From positions 186,001 through 250,000 of the forward strand of contig NZ_JARXXA010000002.1 of NCBI RefSeq assembly GCF_029892785.1: a stretch of DNA of 64,000 bases, given 5' to 3'. Made by a program: the position numbers and the translations under genes. A model generated the notes under the pieces. It searched no databases, was not told the DNA's origin, and was given only the letters and a program-made list of their open reading frames with translations. The number at the start of each line of letters is the position of its first letter. Position 1 is the first letter of the stretch. This document shows, piece by piece, positions 15,809 through 25,176 of the stretch. The stretch is from Parabacteroides sp. PH5-46 (GTDB taxonomy: Bacteria > Bacteroidota > Bacteroidia > Bacteroidales > Tannerellaceae).

Positions 15809-18010
15809 ATGAAAAGTGTATGTTTAATTGGGGTAGCCATGTTGTTGATGCCGGCTGCCATGTACGGCGATGAACAGCCGGTAGATTCTCTTAAAGTAAC
15901 AAAAGACATTTCGCTGAATGAAGTAGTGATTACTGCCACCAAAGCAGTAAAAGGAACGCCTGTTGCCTATAGCGACATCTCAAAAGATGAGCTTTCGAAA
16001 CGGAACGACGGGCAGGGGATTCCTTCCCTGATTGCCCAAACCCCCTCTGTTATTATGACTTCCGATGCAGGAACAGGTATCGGTTATTCCGGTTTCCGTA
16101 TCCGTGGAACGGACGCCAATCGTATCAATATTACGGTAAATGGTGTGCCAGTGAATGATGCCGAGTCGCATACGGTGTTTTGGGTGAATATGCCTGATTT
16201 TGCCTCTTCGGTGCAGAATATACAGATACAGAGGGGGGTAGGAACTTCTACCAACGGAGCAGCGGCCTTTGGGGCTACCGTATCGATGCAAACGGAAAAT
16301 CCGTCGATGGAACCGTATGGAGAGTATAGTTTGTCAGCCGGTTCCTTCGGGACGGTGAAGCATATGGCGAAGGGCGGAACGGGTTTGCTGTACGATCACT
16401 TTGTGTTTGATGCCCGCTATTCGGATATCCGGAGTGATGGCTTTATCGACCGGGCTTCGGCTAAAATGAGTTCGTATTATATTTCTGCTGCCTGGTATGG
16501 CGATCAAACGTTGCTTAAGTTTCAAACCTTCGGCAGTTCGGAAAAGACTTATCAGGCATGGAACGGGGTGCCGTCGCATCTGTTGAAAACAGGCAACCGA
16601 ACGTATAACCCTTGCGGTAAATACGAAGAAAACGGAGTGGAAAAGTTTTATAATAACCAAACAGACAACTATTGGCAGGAGCATTATCATCTGATTGCCA
16701 GCCAACGCCTGGGCAGCAATTGGGATATGAACCTGACTTTGCACTATACCCCCGGAAATGGTTACTATGAAGATTATAAGGGGGGAGCGAAGTTTGCCAG
16801 CTATAAGTTGGAAAACTACATCGACCCGGAAGGAAATACTGTAAAGAAAACAGACCTGGTACGCCGGAAGTGGTTGGAGAGTGATTTCTACGGAGGCATT
16901 TATAGCGCAAACTACCGGAATGATCGCTTACAGCTAACCATAGGAGGAGCTGTAAATAACTATGTATGCGACCATTTCGGACGGGTGATGTGGACGAAAG
17001 CAGCTAATACCTTGCCTTCTCCAGATTACGAATATTACCGGAACAGAGGCGAGAAGCTCGATTACAGCTCATACGTGAAAGCCAACTGGCTGTTCCATCC
17101 GTCTTTGAATGGATATGTAGACCTGCAATACCGTGGGATAGATTACACCATCAAAGGAAGTGACGACAAAGCGGGCGACCATGTGGATATCGATAAAAAC
17201 TGGAACTTCTTCAATCCCAAGCTGGGGCTGAATTATAACCGCGAGGGGCATAATGCCTTTGTATCCTTCTCTATAGCCAACCGGGAGCCGAGCCGGGATA
17301 ACTTCACAGAGGCAGGAGTCAACGAACATCCCACTCATGAAACCCTGTACGACTACGAAGCGGGCTATAGCTATCGGAGGGCAAACTTCCATGTAGGAGC
17401 CAATCTCTATTATATGGATTATGATAACCAGTTGATCCTTTCGGGCAAGATCAGCGAGATAGGCGAGGCGCTTACCACCAATATCAAAGACAGCTACCGG
17501 ATGGGAGTAGAACTAACCGGAGGAGTAAGCATTACCCCTTGGCTGGACTGGAATGCTAATCTGACATTAAGCCGCAACAGGATCAAGAATTTTGTCGAAT
17601 TTATCGACAATTGGGATACCGGCGAACAAGCTACCAACTATCTGGGAACAACTCATATCGCCTTTTCACCGGATGTAATAGCTAATAGCATGTTCGACTT
17701 CTCCTGGAAAGGCTTCTCCGCCAGTTTCAATTCACAGTATGTCAGTCGGCAGTATGCGGATAATACGTCCGACAAAGACCGCTCGATAGACGCCTACTTT
17801 GTGAACAATCTGCGCGTAGGCTATGTTTTCAAACTAAAGTTCATGAAGGAAGTGGCTGTAGATGTAACGGTAAATAACCTTTTCAACGAGAAATACGAAA
17901 CAAACGCCTGGGTGTATTCCTATATAGAAGAAGGCGTTCGTAAGAAAGATGACGGCTACTTCACCCAAGCCGGCACAAATGCAATGGCAAGAATCACGTT
18001 TAAGTATTAA
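15809..18010 (+). CDS. TonB-dependent outer-membrane receptor for thiamine
   Basis: 733 residues: short signal peptide, TonB box region LNEVVITATK at about 35-44, plug domain (FRIRGTDANRINITVNGVPVND; IQIQRGVGTSTNGAAAFGATVSM) and a barrel ending in ARITFKY. It lacks the carboxypeptidase-like domain of SusC, as is usual for vitamin and metal receptors. Substrate assignment to thiamine or its phosphates rests on the upstream TPP riboswitch and the downstream PnuT and thiamine pyrophosphokinase genes, the arrangement known in Bacteroides. Confidence 0.9.
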   Translation: MKSVCLIGVAMLLMPAAMYGDEQPVDSLKVTKDISLNEVVITATKAVKGTPVAYSDISKDELSKRNDGQGIPSLIAQTPSVIMTSDAGTGIGYSGFRIRGTDANRINITVNGVPVNDAESHTVFWVNMPDFASSVQNIQIQRGVGTSTNGAAAFGATVSMQTENPSMEPYGEYSLSAGSFGTVKHMAKGGTGLLYDHFVFDARYSDIRSDGFIDRASAKMSSYYISAAWYGDQTLLKFQTFGSSEKTYQAWNGVPSHLLKTGNRTYNPCGKYEENGVEKFYNNQTDNYWQEHYHLIASQRLGSNWDMNLTLHYTPGNGYYEDYKGGAKFASYKLENYIDPEGNTVKKTDLVRRKWLESDFYGGIYSANYRNDRLQLTIGGAVNNYVCDHFGRVMWTKAANTLPSPDYEYYRNRGEKLDYSSYVKANWLFHPSLNGYVDLQYRGIDYTIKGSDDKAGDHVDIDKNWNFFNPKLGLNYNREGHNAFVSFSIANREPSRDNFTEAGVNEHPTHETLYDYEAGYSYRRANFHVGANLYYMDYDNQLILSGKISEIGEALTTNIKDSYRMGVELTGGVSITPWLDWNANLTLSRNRIKNFVEFIDNWDTGEQATNYLGTTHIAFSPDVIANSMFDFSWKGFSASFNSQYVSRQYADNTSDKDRSIDAYFVNNLRVGYVFKLKFMKEVAVDVTVNNLFNEKYETNAWVYSYIEEGVRKKDDGYFTQAGTNAMARITFKY

Positions 18011-18048
18011 TTGTTAATTATAAATGGTGAATGATTAATAATTAACAA
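18011..18048. repeat. AT-rich inverted repeat in the thiamine operon
   Basis: TTGTTAATTAT (18011-18021) and ATAATTAACAA (18038-18048) form an 11-bp inverted repeat around a 16-nt loop, filling most of the 53-bp gap between the receptor and pnuT. Similar AT-rich intergenic palindromes are common in Bacteroidales. No T tract follows, so a terminator is unlikely. Confidence 0.6.
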
Positions 18049-18063
18049 TTTATAATTAAAAAA

Positions 18064-18681
18064 GTGTTAGAATACTTTGGCGTTATAACGGGTTTGATAT
18101 ACATGATACTGGAGGTGAAGCAGCATCCGGTCATGTGGGTAGTGGGGTTTGTTACTTCTCTGGTGTATGTCTTTGTCTTTTTCTTTGCCAAGATATATGC
18201 TGATATGGGGTTGCAGGTTTATTATGTGTTAATTAGCGTGTATGGCTTTTGGCTGTGGATGGCACCCCCCAACCCCCTAAAGGGGGGGCAGACGGAAGAA
18301 ACTTCTTCACCCCCCCCTTCAGGGGGTCGGGGGGTGATTTACCGGCATGCCGGCTTGCCTCTGTTATTGGGCTTGCTTGCTTTAACGGGAGGAGCTTTTG
18401 GAGCGATTTATTATGTTTTGTCCCATTTCACCGATTCTCCGGTACCTCTGGGCGATGCTTTTACTACAGCCGTGGGGATTGTGGCTACCTGGATGCTGGC
18501 GCGGCGTATCATTGAACATTGGTATTTCTGGATTGTGGCGAATGCTGTCTCCATTTATATTTATTATCTACGGGATTTGTATCCCACAATGTTTCTTTAT
18601 CTTTGCTATGCCTTGTTGTCGCTATTGGGCTTATATACCTGGATAAAGAAAGGAACAAAAGTAAATGCAGAAACAATATAA
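18064..18681 (+). CDS. pnuT: PnuT thiamine transporter (PnuC family)
   Basis: Inner-membrane permease of 205 residues with a GTG start at 18064. Hydrophobic segments include FGVITGLIYMILEV, the stretch around VYVFVFFFAKIYADM, YYVLISVYGFWLWM, LLLGLLALTGGAFGAIYYV and two near the C-terminus; HPVMWVVGFVTSLVYVF is typical of PnuC-type carriers. It moves thiamine by facilitated diffusion, trapped by the kinase encoded next. Residues 67-91 (rich in Pro, Gly and Ser) are encoded by an inserted 74-bp palindromic element and form a non-native loop. It overlaps the kinase gene by 17 bp. Confidence 0.9.
   Translation: MLEYFGVITGLIYMILEVKQHPVMWVVGFVTSLVYVFVFFFAKIYADMGLQVYYVLISVYGFWLWMAPPNPLKGGQTEETSSPPPSGGRGVIYRHAGLPLLLGLLALTGGAFGAIYYVLSHFTDSPVPLGDAFTTAVGIVATWMLARRIIEHWYFWIVANAVSIYIYYLRDLYPTMFLYLCYALLSLLGLYTWIKKGTKVNAETI
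18263..18336. mobile_element. REP-like palindromic element inserted in frame within pnuT
   Basis: The 24-bp ends are imperfect inverted repeats (22 of 24 matching): CACCCCCCAACCCCCT-AAAGGGGG at 18263-18286 against the complement of 18313-18336. Each arm is itself a hairpin (CCCCCTAAAGGGGG; CCCCCTTCAGGGGG). The core is about 26 bp. C-runs and G-runs differ sharply from the surrounding composition. The pnuT frame stays open through it. Confidence 0.85.
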
Positions 18682-19294
18682 CTGTGTAATTGTGGCTAAC
18701 GGGAGCTTTCCAACCTCTTCATACGCGTTGGAAAGGCTGAGGGAAGCTTCTGTTATCATCGCCTGCGACGGGGCGGTAGAAGCACTCCATACGCGGGACT
18801 TTACCCCTTCGGCTATCATTGGCGACATGGATAGTATTCCAAACGAATTAAAGCAACGATATGCCGACCGAATCCACGAAGATAAGGGACAGGAGACAAA
18901 CGACCTGACAAAAGCCGTTCAATTGGCTTGCCGACTCGGTGAAAAGGCGGTTTTGATTGTCGGCGCGACAGGTCTGCGTGAAGATCATACCATAGGAAAT
19001 ATCTCATTACTGGCCGATTATATCGAAGAGCTAGACCAGGTAGAAATGCTCACGGATTACGGCCTGTTCACCCCCATACAAGAAACAACCACCTTTGAAA
19101 GCCGACCGGGACAGCAAGTCTCCCTCTTCGCCCTCTACCCCGAAGGCAAAATAACGACCGAAGGTCTGCGCTGGCCCATAACAAATCGCCGTATAATCTC
19201 TTGGTGGCAAGGCTCTTTAAACGAAGCGCTAGGCGATACATTCACCATCCACATCGAAGCAAACGCAAGAGTGATAGTTTATCGGGTGAAGTAA
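18665..19294 (+). CDS. Thiamine pyrophosphokinase
   Basis: 209 residues, the usual length. It transfers pyrophosphate from ATP to thiamine, making TPP. Visible signatures are IIACDGAVEAL, the acidic motif IIGDMDSIP and QETNDLTKAVQLA, then VGATGLREDHTIGN, followed by a small beta domain that completes the thiamine site. It is the last gene of the riboswitch-controlled operon; the product TPP feeds back on that riboswitch. Its stop codon adjoins dyad array copy B. Confidence 0.92.
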   Translation: MQKQYNCVIVANGSFPTSSYALERLREASVIIACDGAVEALHTRDFTPSAIIGDMDSIPNELKQRYADRIHEDKGQETNDLTKAVQLACRLGEKAVLIVGATGLREDHTIGNISLLADYIEELDQVEMLTDYGLFTPIQETTTFESRPGQQVSLFALYPEGKITTEGLRWPITNRRIISWWQGSLNEALGDTFTIHIEANARVIVYRVK

Positions 19295-19296
19295 AA

Positions 19297-19380
19297 GTTT
19301 CATGCCGATGAGAATTTTTTCTCACCCGCATGAGAACTTTTTCTCAACGGCATGAGAAAAAATTCTCACCCAGGTGAAAC
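19297..19380. repeat. 84-bp four-dyad array, copy B (TTCTCA/TGAGAA arms)
   Basis: Same plan as copy A: half-arm GTTTCA, four N6 centres (tgccga, cccgca, acggca, cccagg), three TGAGAA-N4-TTCTCA links (TTTT, CTTT, AAAA) and half-arm TGAAAC. The outer arms extend into a perfect AAAAGTTTCA/TGAAACTTTT inverted repeat with T tracts in both directions. It begins 2 bp after the thiamine pyrophosphokinase stop, in a convergent gap with asd. Confidence 0.92.
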
Positions 19381-19453
19381 TTTTAGTTTTACGCTAGAAA
19401 AACAAACGAAACTTCCTGTTTATTAGTATTTTAATCGGGATATGTGTTAAATG

Positions 19454-19486
19454 AAAAAAGGCTATCCTTTTTGGGATAACCTTTTA
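19454..19486 (-). terminator. Terminator of asd
   Basis: AAAAGG-c-TATCC pairs with GGATA-a-CCTTTT around a T-rich loop. On the minus strand the stem is followed by a T run (CCTTTTTTCAT), matching termination of asd, which ends at 19507. Confidence 0.8.
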
Positions 19487-19506
19487 AGATGAATAATCCT
19501 TTGTGG

Positions 19507-20514
19507 TTAGATATTTTTCACCTTGATAAGATATTCTGCGATTTGGACGGCATTCAGGGCAGCACCTTTCTTGATTTGGTCACTTACGGTCCAGAATGTG
19601 AGTCCGTTCGGGTTTGTCAGGTCTTTGCGGATGCGTCCTACATAGACAGGTTCTTTGTCTGCTACGAACAGTGGCATCGGGTATTCTTTGTTGCTCGGTT
19701 CGTCTTGTAAGATGATTCCGTCGGCTTCGGCAAATGCTTTACGAGCCTCTTCTATGCTGATGGGGCGCTCTGTTTCCACCCAGGTTACTTCGCTATGGGC
19801 GCGAAGGACTGGTACGCGTACGCAGGTAGCGCTTACTTCGATGTCGGTATGCATAATCTTGCGTGTTTCATTATACATCTTCATCTCTTCTTTGGTGTAT
19901 CCGTTTTCGGTGAAAACGTCTACCTGGGGAATCAGGTTGTATGCTAATTGGTAGGCAAACTTCTCTACCGTAGGCTCTTCACCTTTCAGTATTTGTTCGT
20001 ATTGTTTAACCAGTTCGGCCATGGCTGTGGCACCGGCTCCGCTGGCAGCCTGATAAGTAGATACGTGTACCCGTTTTATATGTGATAAATTCTCTATAGC
20101 TTTTAACGCTACAACCATCTGTATGGTTGTACAATTTGGGTTGGCGATGATACCGCGTGGACGGTTCAACGCATCTTCTGCATTTACTTCGGGCACTACC
20201 AATGGCACATCCTTATCCATACGGAAAGCACTTGAGTTGTCGATCATCACAGTTCCGTGTTTTGTGATTGTTTCGGCAAAATCAACAGATGTACCACCGC
20301 CGGCTGAAACAAAAGCAACGTCGATTCCCTTAAAGTCGTCGTTGTGTTTTAATTCTTTCACGGTGTACTGTTTACCACGGAAGGAATAAACACGTCCGGC
20401 ACTACGGGATGAACCAAAAAGAACAAGTTCATCCAGCGGGAAATTTCTTTCGTCGAGTACACGCAGGAATTCTTGTCCTACGGCTCCACTTACACCAACA
20501 ATTGCTACTTTCAT
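19507..20514 (-). CDS. asd: Aspartate-semialdehyde dehydrogenase
   Basis: 335 residues; reduces aspartyl phosphate to aspartate semialdehyde with NADPH, feeding lysine/diaminopimelate, threonine and methionine synthesis. N-terminal Rossmann motif [12 protein letters not shown]; catalytic Cys128 in NPNCTTIQM; substrate-binding [12 protein letters not shown]; catalytic His in LRAHSEVTW. It stands alone, with its own terminator and a minus-strand -7 box TATCTTTG at 20608-20615 that predicts a leader of about 85 nt. Confidence 0.95.
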   Translation of the reverse strand: MKVAIVGVSGAVGQEFLRVLDERNFPLDELVLFGSSRSAGRVYSFRGKQYTVKELKHNDDFKGIDVAFVSAGGGTSVDFAETITKHGTVMIDNSSAFRMDKDVPLVVPEVNAEDALNRPRGIIANPNCTTIQMVVALKAIENLSHIKRVHVSTYQAASGAGATAMAELVKQYEQILKGEEPTVEKFAYQLAYNLIPQVDVFTENGYTKEEMKMYNETRKIMHTDIEVSATCVRVPVLRAHSEVTWVETERPISIEEARKAFAEADGIILQDEPSNKEYPMPLFVADKEPVYVGRIRKDLTNPNGLTFWTVSDQIKKGAALNAVQIAEYLIKVKNI

Positions 20515-20530
20515 TTTAAGCGCTGATTAA

Positions 20531-20561
20531 TTTGTTTTATTATTAAACCTGTATATATTTG
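20531..20561 (+). promoter_or_regulatory. Promoter of the lamin-tail-domain gene
   Basis: TTTG (20531-20534), 19-bp spacer, TATATTTG (20554-20561): a full match to the Bacteroidetes housekeeping consensus, predicting transcription from about 20568 and a 76-nt leader. Confidence 0.8.
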
Positions 20562-20607
20562 CATGCGCATTTCAGCATGCTTTTATAAACTTGTTGAAAA
20601 TAGTGCG

Positions 20608-20615
20608 CAAAGATA
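20608..20615 (-). promoter_or_regulatory. -7 promoter element for asd
   Basis: Minus-strand TATCTTTG matches TAnnTTTG, about 95 bp before the asd ATG. The -33 box is not clear. The divergent promoter for the neighbouring gene lies within 60 bp. Confidence 0.5.
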
Positions 20616-20643
20616 GATAAAAATATTACAAAACCCTTTAACT

Positions 20644-22428
20644 ATGAAACAAATATTGTTGTTTTTAGCCCTTTTACTTCCATTTTGTGCTTTTGCGCAA
20701 TTCGCAGAGTCTTTCTCCGGACCGGAAATTATTTCCGAAAACCCTTGGACAGGTGATATAGATATGTTTTCCATTAATGAGGAAGGGCAGTTGCAGTTTG
20801 TTTCTCCTAAAGGAAAGGCCGGGGATGCTTCCTTATTTTGCCCTCTTTCATACAGCCGTAATATGAGCTGGGAGTTGGATGTTATGCTGGGCTTTAAATC
20901 CTCTAATTCCAATAATCTGCGAATCCATGTTTATTCGGACGATGATATCGTGTATTACATTCAAGCGGGGAATAACTCCGGAAAGATATCCCTTTATTCG
21001 CAAGAAGGGAATCGTTCTCCCAAACTATGTATCAGCGGGCAATCTCGCTTGGAAGCCGGACGCTTTGTAACAATCCGCCTGCTGTTAGAAAATGGTGAGT
21101 CCTGGTCGCTTTATACCAAAGAAACAGGAGAGGAGGGCTATTCGCATGAGGGCTCGTATACCATGAGATATCTTCCTTATGCTCCGAAAGCATATATTAA
21201 TCTGCAATTCCGGTATGTAAAAAGCCGGGAAAGTAACTTCTATATAGATAACCTATCTGTAACGGAAATTCCGGATGAAACGGTGCCTGCGAACGATTCA
21301 AAGGTCGATTTGATCGATATAGAGCAATTAAGTCCGACGGAGTTGCAGTTCGTTTTTGACAGAGAAGTGGATATCTCAACCGCTGTTTGTGTCATAGATC
21401 CGCTCGGAGCATCTACATCGGTAAGTTATGGAGCGACAAAGTCAATCGTAAAGGCTACTTTCCCCATGCCGATCGCAGAGGGTAGGGAATACTACCTTTA
21501 TTGGGAGGAATTGTACGACGGGCAAGGTGTACTTGTAGACCTCGCCATGGAGCTCTATTTTGACGAAGAAGATGACAACAGGCAAGAACCCATTGAGAAG
21601 ATAGAGCCGGGTGATGTCGTTTTCAACGAGCTTTTACCCAATCCTTATACTGGTGGAAGCGAATATATCGAACTATATAATCGATCCGGACGGTCTCTCT
21701 CACTTGCTGGTTTGGCTATTGCAATCCGCAAAGCGAACGGTTCGCTGAGTACCCGCTATCCTCTTTCAGGAAATATCCCTTTACTAAAGGAGGAAGGCTA
21801 TCTTTTGCTGACAAAGAGTATGAAGGATGTAATGCCTTTTTACAACCTGCTTTCTCCTGATGTTGTGTATGAACTCTCCTTGCCGGTTTTGGCAAATACA
21901 TCTTCTACACTGGTCTTGTTTCGCGTAGAAGATGAGGTGGTTATTGATGAAGTTACCTATTCTTCCGGATGGCATGATGCCTCCATAAAAGATCAGAAAG
22001 GAGTTGCTCTGGAGCGGATTGACCCAAACGCAGATACGCAGAATGCTACAAATTGGACGTCGGCAGCATCGGAAGCCCGTTACGGCACTCCCGGATATCA
22101 GAATTCCCAGTTTATGATAAAAGAAGAGAACATCCCTTCTTTTGTAGAAGCCCCCGTTTTAATGGCAGACGGTCTTTATAAAATCCGTTATCAGCTAAGC
22201 CAGCCAGGCTATAATTGTCGCGCGTTTGTCTTTACTATTAACGGATATAGGGTTGCCGAGATTGCTAATCATGAGCTGTTAGGAACTTTTGGGCAGTTCC
22301 TTTGGGATGGAAAATCGTATGATGGCACTTATTTAGCTCCCGGTATTTATGTGTTTTTTGCCGAGCTCTACAATAAACAAGGTAATGTTTGCCGCTATAA
22401 AAAAGTGTTTATGGTTTCCAAAAGATGA
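20644..22428 (+). CDS. Exported lamin-tail-domain protein
   Basis: 594 residues with a signal peptide (MKQILLFLALL...AFAQ). The N-terminal 200 residues look like a concanavalin-type beta sandwich; a lamin-tail domain (about 322-455) starts GDVVFNELLPNPYTGGSEYIELYN and includes a TPGYQN end motif; the C-terminal 95 residues resemble a FlgD-like Ig fold (LWDGKSYDGTYLAPGIYVFF). Such proteins are surface or periplasmic in Bacteroidetes, sometimes secreted by the type IX system; I see no certain sorting signal. Function is unknown. Single-gene unit with a strong promoter. Confidence 0.8.
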   Translation: MKQILLFLALLLPFCAFAQFAESFSGPEIISENPWTGDIDMFSINEEGQLQFVSPKGKAGDASLFCPLSYSRNMSWELDVMLGFKSSNSNNLRIHVYSDDDIVYYIQAGNNSGKISLYSQEGNRSPKLCISGQSRLEAGRFVTIRLLLENGESWSLYTKETGEEGYSHEGSYTMRYLPYAPKAYINLQFRYVKSRESNFYIDNLSVTEIPDETVPANDSKVDLIDIEQLSPTELQFVFDREVDISTAVCVIDPLGASTSVSYGATKSIVKATFPMPIAEGREYYLYWEELYDGQGVLVDLAMELYFDEEDDNRQEPIEKIEPGDVVFNELLPNPYTGGSEYIELYNRSGRSLSLAGLAIAIRKANGSLSTRYPLSGNIPLLKEEGYLLLTKSMKDVMPFYNLLSPDVVYELSLPVLANTSSTLVLFRVEDEVVIDEVTYSSGWHDASIKDQKGVALERIDPNADTQNATNWTSAASEARYGTPGYQNSQFMIKEENIPSFVEAPVLMADGLYKIRYQLSQPGYNCRAFVFTINGYRVAEIANHELLGTFGQFLWDGKSYDGTYLAPGIYVFFAELYNKQGNVCRYKKVFMVSKR

Positions 22429-22476
22429 TACCCAAAATATTTTTTAATATTTTGCAGTTATGTTGCGAATGATGAT

Positions 22477-22484
22477 TAATTTTG
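22477..22484 (+). promoter_or_regulatory. -7 promoter element for the hybrid kinase
   Basis: TAATTTTG fits TAnnTTTG; a TTTG at 22451-22454 lies 22 bp upstream, slightly longer than the usual spacer. The predicted leader is about 28 nt. Confidence 0.5.
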
Positions 22485-22518
22485 TACAGAAATATATCCA
22501 TCAATAACGAAGAATGAT

Positions 22519-25176
22519 ATGCCAATTATCTCTAACAATAATCGTTTGCTATCACTTGTTTTTCTTGTGTGTTTTCTGTTTGTTTTGACTCCGGTTTATT
22601 CTATTAACGGCGAAGAAAGAATCCTGATCGTTAGTTCCTATAATCCTGACACACGTAATACTAAGCAAAATATATCCGAGTTTTTGGATGAGTATAAGCG
22701 TTTAGGGGGTACGTCTTCTGTTGTTATAGAAAATATGAACTGTAAAAGCCTTTTTGAAGCGCCTTTATGGAAACAGAAAATGGAAGAAATTATAGCGAAA
22801 TACTCAGGGGAAAACCTCCCTGGAATCGTTATAATACTTGGGCAGGAAGGTTGGTCCTCTTACCTTTCTATTGATCCGAAAAAGAAAGGAAAGGTGCCCG
22901 TCTTATGCGCTATGGTAAGTAAAAATGCCGTGTTGCTGCCGGATACAAATGTGGTTCTTTCGGAATGGACGCCCGAAAGCTTTGATGTGAAAACGCTACT
23001 GGATGCCAATCCCAATATATCCGGATATTTGTATTCGTATGATGTAGAAAAGAATCTGGATCTGATTCGCAAATTGTATCCCGAAACAAAGCATATTGCC
23101 CTGATTACTGATAATAGTTACGGAGGAGTGGCTCTGCAGGCACACGTGGAAAAAGAAATGCGAAAAGTAGACGATCTTGACCTTATTTTACTTGACGGGA
23201 GAAAGAACAGCATCTACACCATCATCGAGCAAATCGGAAATCTACCTCCACAAACGGCTATCTTGTTAGGAACTTGGCGTGTAGATGTAAACGAGAGTTA
23301 TTATATCGGAAACGCTACATACGCCATGATGTCTGCCAATCCCTATATTCCTGCCTTTACGCTTTCCTTTACGGGTTTGGGACACTGGGCAGTCGGAGGA
23401 TACGTCCCTCAATACCGGACACTTGGGGCAGATTTGGCTAAATTAACGATCGATGTACAGAACGGCTATCTCAAAATGGGAGATATGAAAGCAGAAATCC
23501 TCCCTAACTACTATGTCTTTGATGCTGATAAACTGAAGGAAAACAATATCCCTATGAACCTGCTTCCTGCTGATTCGACTCTTATGAACGAAGATATCAG
23601 CATTTTGGTAGAGTACAGATATGAGATTCTTTTGGCTGTAACGATTATTCTGCTGTTATTCCTCATTATGTTGGCTTATTTCTTTTATCGTTCTAATAAG
23701 TTGAGCGAGCGTTTGATGGATTTGCAAGTTGACAATACGATCATCATGGATAATGTACAGTCATCAATTCTTTTTATCAATCCGGACTACAGCATTAAGT
23801 GGAGGAACAACGTGCAATTTACGTGTATCCCCGAATTTGGCGAGAACAATTGCTGCATAATACCAGGTGGAGTGGAACCGTATTGCACCGATTGTACCCT
23901 TATTAAAGCGATGAAAACGCGGAAAACAGCAGAGGCGGTACAATATTGTGTAGTAGACCAATATATTCACGTATTGGCCAATCCTATATTGGATGATAAG
24001 GAGGAATTACTGGGAGTTGTAGTAAAAAAAGAAGATATTACGTCTCTTAAAATGACGGAACTTGAGCTAAGAAAGGCAAAAGAAAAGGCCGAAGAATCAG
24101 ACCGTCTCAAGTCTGCCTTCCTGGCGAATATGAGCCATGAAATTCGTACACCCCTCAATGCGATAGTAGGCTTCTCTGAGCTTTTAAGCACAACAGACGA
24201 TCCGGACGAAAAAAGCGAATACGTAGGCATTATAAATACGAACAACGAATTGCTTCTACAGTTGATTAATGACATCCTTGATTTGGCGAAGATTGAAGCA
24301 GGTACTTTAGACTTTGTGAATATTCATGTAGACATTAATCAATTATTCTCCGATATGGAGCAATCCTCACGGATGAAAGCTCGCAATGACGTAAAGATGA
24401 TCTTTTCCGAAAAGCTGCCGCATTGTGTGATCAATACCGATAAAAATCGCTTGTCTCAGGTGATGTCGAACTTCATCAACAATGCCATCAAATTTACCAC
24501 CGAAGGTAGTATCAGCTTCGGATACCAGCTTCGGGAGAACGATCTCTACTTCTTTGTTACAGACACCGGTACCGGTATCAAAAAAGAAGAACTAGAAACT
24601 ATTTTTGAACGCTTTGTCAAGCTAAATAGTTTTGTGCAGGGTACGGGACTAGGACTGTCTATTTGCCATACGATTGTAAGCCGTCTGGGAGGTGAGATCG
24701 GTGTAGATTCAGAGTACGGGGAAGGCTCTACTTTCTGGTTTACCTTACCGCTGGATGCGTTAGTCTCTACGGAAAAGAAAGAGCTGCACAGCCGTCAGGT
24801 AGTATATGTAGATGAGTATAAGAAGAAGGCAACCTTGTTAATAGCAGAAGATAACGAAAGTAATTATGTGCTATTTAGCGCGATGCTGAAAGAATACCAT
24901 TTGCTGTATGCTCGCAATGGAAGGGAAGCGGTAGAACTGTATCATAAGTATTTTCCCGATTTGATCCTGATGGACATAAAGATGCCGATTATGGATGGCT
25001 ATGAAGCAACACAAGAGATTAGAAAGACCGACACGCAGATACCCATCATCGCCGTTACAGCCTTTGCCTTTGCCGAAGACGAACAGCAGGTGCTGGAAAG
25101 TGGCTTCGACGCCTATGTCTCCAAGCCTATTAAAGCCGGAGAATTGAAAAAGAAAATCGAATCCTTCCTGCAATAA
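22519..25176 (+). CDS. Hybrid sensor histidine kinase with periplasmic binding-protein-like sensor
   Basis: 885 residues: N-terminal signal/membrane segment (about 8-28), a periplasmic domain (30-365) resembling ABC-type substrate-binding proteins, a membrane helix (about 368-392), a PAS domain (about 400-510) with clustered Cys445, 446, 456 and 459, a HisKA domain with His540 ([13 protein letters not shown]), an HATPase domain ([19 protein letters not shown]), and a C-terminal receiver (about 772-885) with Asp819 (LMDIKMP). All catalytic motifs look intact. There is no output domain, so it must signal to another protein. It stands alone and converges on the broken kinase gene. Confidence 0.92.
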   Translation: MPIISNNNRLLSLVFLVCFLFVLTPVYSINGEERILIVSSYNPDTRNTKQNISEFLDEYKRLGGTSSVVIENMNCKSLFEAPLWKQKMEEIIAKYSGENLPGIVIILGQEGWSSYLSIDPKKKGKVPVLCAMVSKNAVLLPDTNVVLSEWTPESFDVKTLLDANPNISGYLYSYDVEKNLDLIRKLYPETKHIALITDNSYGGVALQAHVEKEMRKVDDLDLILLDGRKNSIYTIIEQIGNLPPQTAILLGTWRVDVNESYYIGNATYAMMSANPYIPAFTLSFTGLGHWAVGGYVPQYRTLGADLAKLTIDVQNGYLKMGDMKAEILPNYYVFDADKLKENNIPMNLLPADSTLMNEDISILVEYRYEILLAVTIILLLFLIMLAYFFYRSNKLSERLMDLQVDNTIIMDNVQSSILFINPDYSIKWRNNVQFTCIPEFGENNCCIIPGGVEPYCTDCTLIKAMKTRKTAEAVQYCVVDQYIHVLANPILDDKEELLGVVVKKEDITSLKMTELELRKAKEKAEESDRLKSAFLANMSHEIRTPLNAIVGFSELLSTTDDPDEKSEYVGIINTNNELLLQLINDILDLAKIEAGTLDFVNIHVDINQLFSDMEQSSRMKARNDVKMIFSEKLPHCVINTDKNRLSQVMSNFINNAIKFTTEGSISFGYQLRENDLYFFVTDTGTGIKKEELETIFERFVKLNSFVQGTGLGLSICHTIVSRLGGEIGVDSEYGEGSTFWFTLPLDALVSTEKKELHSRQVVYVDEYKKKATLLIAEDNESNYVLFSAMLKEYHLLYARNGREAVELYHKYFPDLILMDIKMPIMDGYEATQEIRKTDTQIPIIAVTAFAFAEDEQQVLESGFDAYVSKPIKAGELKKKIESFLQ

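Noticed and set aside
18263-18336. Frameshift or sequencing error in pnuT from the C- and G-runs
   Set aside because: The reading frame is intact on both sides with correct PnuC-type sequence, and the runs form matched inverted repeats.
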